From NCBI GenBank assembly GCA_947499935.1, contig CANMQH010000001.1, forward strand, positions 310,001 through 374,000: a stretch of DNA of 64,000 nucleotides, in the 5' to 3' direction. Position 1 is the first letter of the stretch, and every line of letters starts with the position of its first letter. A program made the translations under genes and the position numbers. The stretch comes from an uncultured Algibacter sp. Lineage in GTDB: Bacteria > Bacteroidota > Bacteroidia > Flavobacteriales > Flavobacteriaceae. Positions 62,895 through 64,000 of this stretch are shown in pieces. The notes below the pieces were generated by a model. It was not told the origin of the DNA. It worked only from the letters and a program-made list of their open reading frames with translations, and did no database searches.

Positions 62895-64000
62895 TTCAAT
62901 TTATTTTTTTGAACAGATAGCATTACCAAAATACCGCTTAATAAGCACCATATCATTAAATAGAGTAAGTTACTTGTGCTTTTTTCCATAGTTTGAGAAA
63001 ACGTGATGGGGTGGTATTCAAAGGTTATGTTTTTCTTGAAAAAATCAGTATCTACTGCGCCTCTTGGGCCATTGTTTAAACTGCTAATTAAAGCGCCTCT
63101 ATATTCTTCGGCTTGGTAAGTAAAGTTATAATGTGATTGCAAATCGGTGTTGGCAAATTGCATGGAGAGCATTCTCATTAAAATTGTGGGAGAAATAAAT
63201 GCATTAAGTTGGTGAATTTTCAGTTGCTCAATATATATATTGTTTAATTGCGTCATGGCATTTTTATATACCGTTGTTTCGTGTTTTTCTCCAGCTTGCA
63301 TAAGTAATTGATAAAAATTAATGGGGAGTTTGTCGATGCTGCTTACGTTATGTTTTTTTAGTAAGCTATCTTTAAAAGCAATGGCTTTTTCCGAGGTAGG
63401 GTCATGCCCATTGATACCATTAGCTAATTCGTTTTTTATGTTTTCTTGATACGCTATAGGAGAAGGTGTTTTATGTGTTTTTTTAGAAATATCAGCTGTT
63501 AATTTTGGCATAAGTAAGGCAGAAATTATCCAAAAGCTTAGTAAAATAATTAAAGAGAAATTACTGCTTTTAGCCCATACTGATGTTGCTATAGAAAGAT
63601 GTATAAATATACCATAGTATAATAGTAAGCTAATTAAAATAAAAGCATAACGTAAAAGGTCTCCTTTTTCGTAATCTGAAAAAGCAATAAAACAAAAACC
63701 TAATAAAAAAACGGGTACTAATAATAAAAGTAGCGCTAACCATATTCCAATAGTTTTACCTAAAACCAATTTTCTTTTTGATGCGCCCTGGCTTAGTATG
63801 AGTTGAAGTGTACCACTTTCTTTCTCTGTAGTAAAACTATTAAAACCTAATAAAATAATAAGTAAAGGCATTAAAAATATAAAAACAAAAGCAGGGCTTA
63901 AATCTGCAAACCTTGCTAAGTCATTTTGGTCTGTAATTTGTTTATACGATGCTGAATTTTGACGGTGTGCTTCTAAAAAAATAGAAACTCCTAAATATTT
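62891..64000 (-). CDS. ABC-2 permease with DUF3526-type loop, partial at the window edge
   Basis: The frame stays open to the end of the window, so the 5' part is missing. A Met at 63871 (MPLLIILLGF) is not the true start: codons upstream continue the same protein (ADLSPAFVFIFLMPLL). The visible part has FNSFTTEKESGTLQLILSQG, the ABC-2 cytosolic motif, then several helices and a long soluble loop before the C-terminal helix (LLYLMIWCLLSGILVML). It is the sister of the next permease and probably forms a heterodimer with it. Confidence 0.88.
   Translation of the reverse strand, partial: KYLGVSIFLEAHRQNSASYKQITDQNDLARFADLSPAFVFIFLMPLLIILLGFNSFTTEKESGTLQLILSQGASKRKLVLGKTIGIWLALLLLLVPVFLLGFCFIAFSDYEKGDLLRYAFILISLLLYYGIFIHLSIATSVWAKSSNFSLIILLSFWIISALLMPKLTADISKKTHKTPSPIAYQENIKNELANGINGHDPTSEKAIAFKDSLLKKHNVSSIDKLPINFYQLLMQAGEKHETTVYKNAMTQLNNIYIEQLKIHQLNAFISPTILMRMLSMQFANTDLQSHYNFTYQAEEYRGALISSLNNGPRGAVDTDFFKKNITFEYHPITFSQTMEKSTSNLLYLMIWCLLSGILVMLSVQKNKLK

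Noticed and set aside
1-64000. CRISPR array, insertion sequence or intact prophage
   Set aside because: No regular short repeats with spacers and no transposase, integrase or phage structural motifs were seen; the only large repeat is the diverged locus duplication.

Overview
The window comes from an AT-rich genome of the phylum Bacteroidota, most likely a marine member of the Flavobacteriaceae. Three SusC/SusD pairs, a hybrid two-component sensor/regulator, FecR/ECF sigma pairs, acidic lipoprotein export signals, an ASPIC/UnbV FG-GAP lipoprotein and a GH117-type enzyme of red-algal galactan breakdown all point that way. No rRNA gene, intact tRNA, CRISPR array or transposase was seen.

Region 1 (1-17.8 kb and 25.1-32.0 kb) is a polysaccharide utilisation locus in two pieces. 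The left piece, on the minus strand, holds an FG-GAP/ASPIC lipoprotein, SusD, SusC and the hybrid regulator. A plus-strand pair follows: a Kelch-propeller/DUF5060 glycosidase fusion and a DUF1080 lipoprotein. The right piece is a plus-strand run of GH2, GH117, GH28-like and sulfatase genes. GH117 with GH2 and a sulfatase suggests a sulfated red-algal galactan of the agar, porphyran or carrageenan type. Decayed genes lie around the Kelch/DUF1080 pair: an MFS sugar porter reduced to 70 codons, a DUF255 thioredoxin-like protein, a lipoprotein leader and a probable DUF6787 gene.

Region 2 (18.0-24.4 kb) lies between the two pieces. It is a compact six-gene plus-strand operon resembling E. coli ynbABCD: a CDP-alcohol phosphatidyltransferase, a CDP-diglyceride synthase, a PAP2/dual-specificity phosphatase fusion and an alpha/beta-hydrolase/methyltransferase fusion, with a patatin-like gene and an SDR gene between them. 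It looks like a dedicated but uncharacterised membrane-lipid pathway. Two of its proteins depart from family catalytic signatures. It ends at a 17-bp inverted repeat, a tRNA 3'-half-like fragment and a strong terminator, so it may be a mobile or horizontally acquired block.

Region 3 (32.1-60.8 kb) is a diverged tandem duplication of a locus of 13-15 kb. Each copy has an ECF sigma factor divergent from FecR, an STN-type SusC, SusD, one or more TlpA-like thiol-disulfide lipoproteins, a tandem-domain M16 zinc peptidase lipoprotein, and a cadherin-like/calcium-loop lipoprotein. The left copy has three TlpA genes and the right copy one. Debris of a further M16 gene and a further calcium-loop lipoprotein gene lies at the ends of the copies. 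The gene set suggests a sigma-controlled system that imports, reduces and cleaves disulfide-containing peptides. This is the most coherent candidate for an undescribed system here.

Region 4 (60.9-64.0 kb) is an ABC exporter operon with one ATPase and two DUF3526-type permeases, the first of which runs off the right edge.
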